A stretch of DNA of 64,000 nucleotides from Acinetobacter puyangensis (GTDB taxonomy: Bacteria > Pseudomonadota > Gammaproteobacteria > Pseudomonadales > Moraxellaceae), in assembly GCF_900096995.1 (NCBI RefSeq), contig NZ_OANT01000001.1:558001-622000 (forward strand), given 5' to 3'. Below are positions 63,411-64,000 of the stretch, piece after piece; within the stretch, counting starts at the first letter, position 1; each line of letters starts with the position of its first letter. The position numbers and the translations under genes are program-made. The notes under the pieces are model-generated. The model ran no database searches. It was given only the letters and a program-made list of their open reading frames with translations, and was not told the origin of the DNA.

Positions 63411-64000
63411 TTAATATGTTTTGGCTTGAATTAAGTCAGATAATAAATCAATGGCATTTTGCAATTTATGATGATCTTCATTCTGTTTAATTTCGATATT
63501 TAAGCGTAATAAGGGTTCGGTATTAGAGCTACGAATGTTAAAACGCCAATCCCCAAAATCTGCCGAAATACCATCGGTATGATCTAGTATAGGGCTTTGA
63601 TCTTTAAAATGATTTAATACCTGTTGAATGGTTTTCTGACTATCCTCAACTTTAAAGTTAATTTCGCCACTACATGGATACTTAGCAATCATACCATTAA
63701 CCAAAGTTGACAATGAGGTTTGTTTCTTTGAAAGTAAGTCGATGACCAATAACCATGGGATCATACCGCTATCGCAATAACCAAAATCACGGAAATAATG
63801 ATGAGCACTCATTTCGCCACCATAAATGGCATTTTCCTGACGCATAATGTCTTTGATAAAAGCATGTCCGGATTTTGACTGTACTGCCACACTGCCATCA
63901 TATTGGCTGACCACATCCAGTGTATTCCAGACCAGACGAGGATCGTGTACAATTTTTTCCTGACTCGATTTGGTCAGAAATGCTGCTGCCAACAGTCCGA
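63411..64000 (-). CDS. Phosphomannomutase/phosphoglucomutase (AlgC/ManB-type), C-terminal fragment
   Basis: The gene continues beyond the right edge. About 196 codons are visible, reading through a TTG that could be mistaken for a start. The sugar-recognition loop is [20 protein letters not shown] (domain III, about 58-77 from the visible start). The phosphate-binding loop [14 protein letters not shown] (domain IV) is near the end. Interconverts mannose- or glucose-1- and -6-phosphates for capsule and LOS sugars. The phosphoserine loop is off-window, so the exact subtype is open. Confidence 0.88.
   Translation of the reverse strand, partial: GLLAAAFLTKSSQEKIVHDPRLVWNTLDVVSQYDGSVAVQSKSGHAFIKDIMRQENAIYGGEMSAHHYFRDFGYCDSGMIPWLLVIDLLSKKQTSLSTLVNGMIAKYPCSGEINFKVEDSQKTIQQVLNHFKDQSPILDHTDGISADFGDWRFNIRSSNTEPLLRLNIEIKQNEDHHKLQNAIDLLSDLIQAKTY

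Noticed and set aside
1..64000. CRISPR arrays, rRNA, tRNA, complete insertion sequences or prophage genes
   Set aside because: No regularly spaced repeats, no tRNA-like cloverleaf or rRNA-like stretch, and no transposase, integrase or phage structural protein was recognised by eye. A tRNA or IS scan would settle it.

Overview
The window looks like a chromosomal segment of an Acinetobacter-type gammaproteobacterium (Moraxellaceae). This is inferred from AT-leaning coding sequence, the order of housekeeping genes, and paired CSLREA/GlyGly-CTERM surface proteins of a kind known from Acinetobacter. I saw no rRNA or tRNA genes, no CRISPR array, no complete insertion sequence and no prophage.

Positions 1-38.7 kb are mostly core genome. 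Minus strand: an amino acid permease fragment, rsmC and a xanthine permease. Plus strand: typA. Minus strand: rhodanese-grxC-secB and rsgA. Plus strand: orn, a Bax-inhibitor-like membrane protein, fabI and thrH. Then a FadL-type porin and purM-purN (minus), an AI-2E-family permease and hda (plus), and two tandem beta-helix proteins with GlyGly-CTERM tails (plus). Converging on these is an ECF sigma factor with two small downstream genes. Next come a TrmH-family methylase, fbp, a 68-residue orphan, the complete ybgC-tolQ-tolR-tolA-tolB-pal envelope operon, a hexose-6-phosphate mutarotase, ruvA-ruvB, a nucleotidyltransferase-like gene, a dGTPase-like gene, and an aromatic-acid-type efflux operon (FUSC-DUF1656-HlyD) with a divergent IclR regulator.

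Positions 39.6-52.3 kb are accessory. A FecI/FecR pair faces a TonB-dependent receptor with an STN signalling domain, and a Fur-like palindrome lies upstream of the sigma gene. Next is a short toxin-antitoxin patch. A yefM-yoeB module sits inside a DUF559 gene and has split it. Beside it is an intact PIN toxin/antitoxin pair flanked by two similar 29-bp direct repeats, and then the remnants of a third antitoxin/PIN pair in the opposite orientation. The following AT-rich block holds a LysR regulator, an M24 (creatinase-fold) hydrolase, a porin and an MHS-family permease. The porin and the permease share a conserved sequence of about 65 bp upstream of their starts, so they are probably co-regulated as an uptake and hydrolysis system for an unidentified small compound.

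Positions 52.3-64 kb return to metabolism: a periplasmic tandem-rhodanese sulfurtransferase with a YeeE/YedE sulfur transporter, purL, a YbfB-type MFS permease, nadB, a DegP/MucD-type periplasmic protease, and the C-terminal part of a phosphomannomutase/phosphoglucomutase cut by the window end.

The best candidates for new biology are the M24/porin/MHS cluster with its shared operator and substituted metal ligands, and the toxin-antitoxin patch. Start codons were re-chosen from ribosome-binding sites and family N-termini where an upstream TTG or GTG gave a longer frame.
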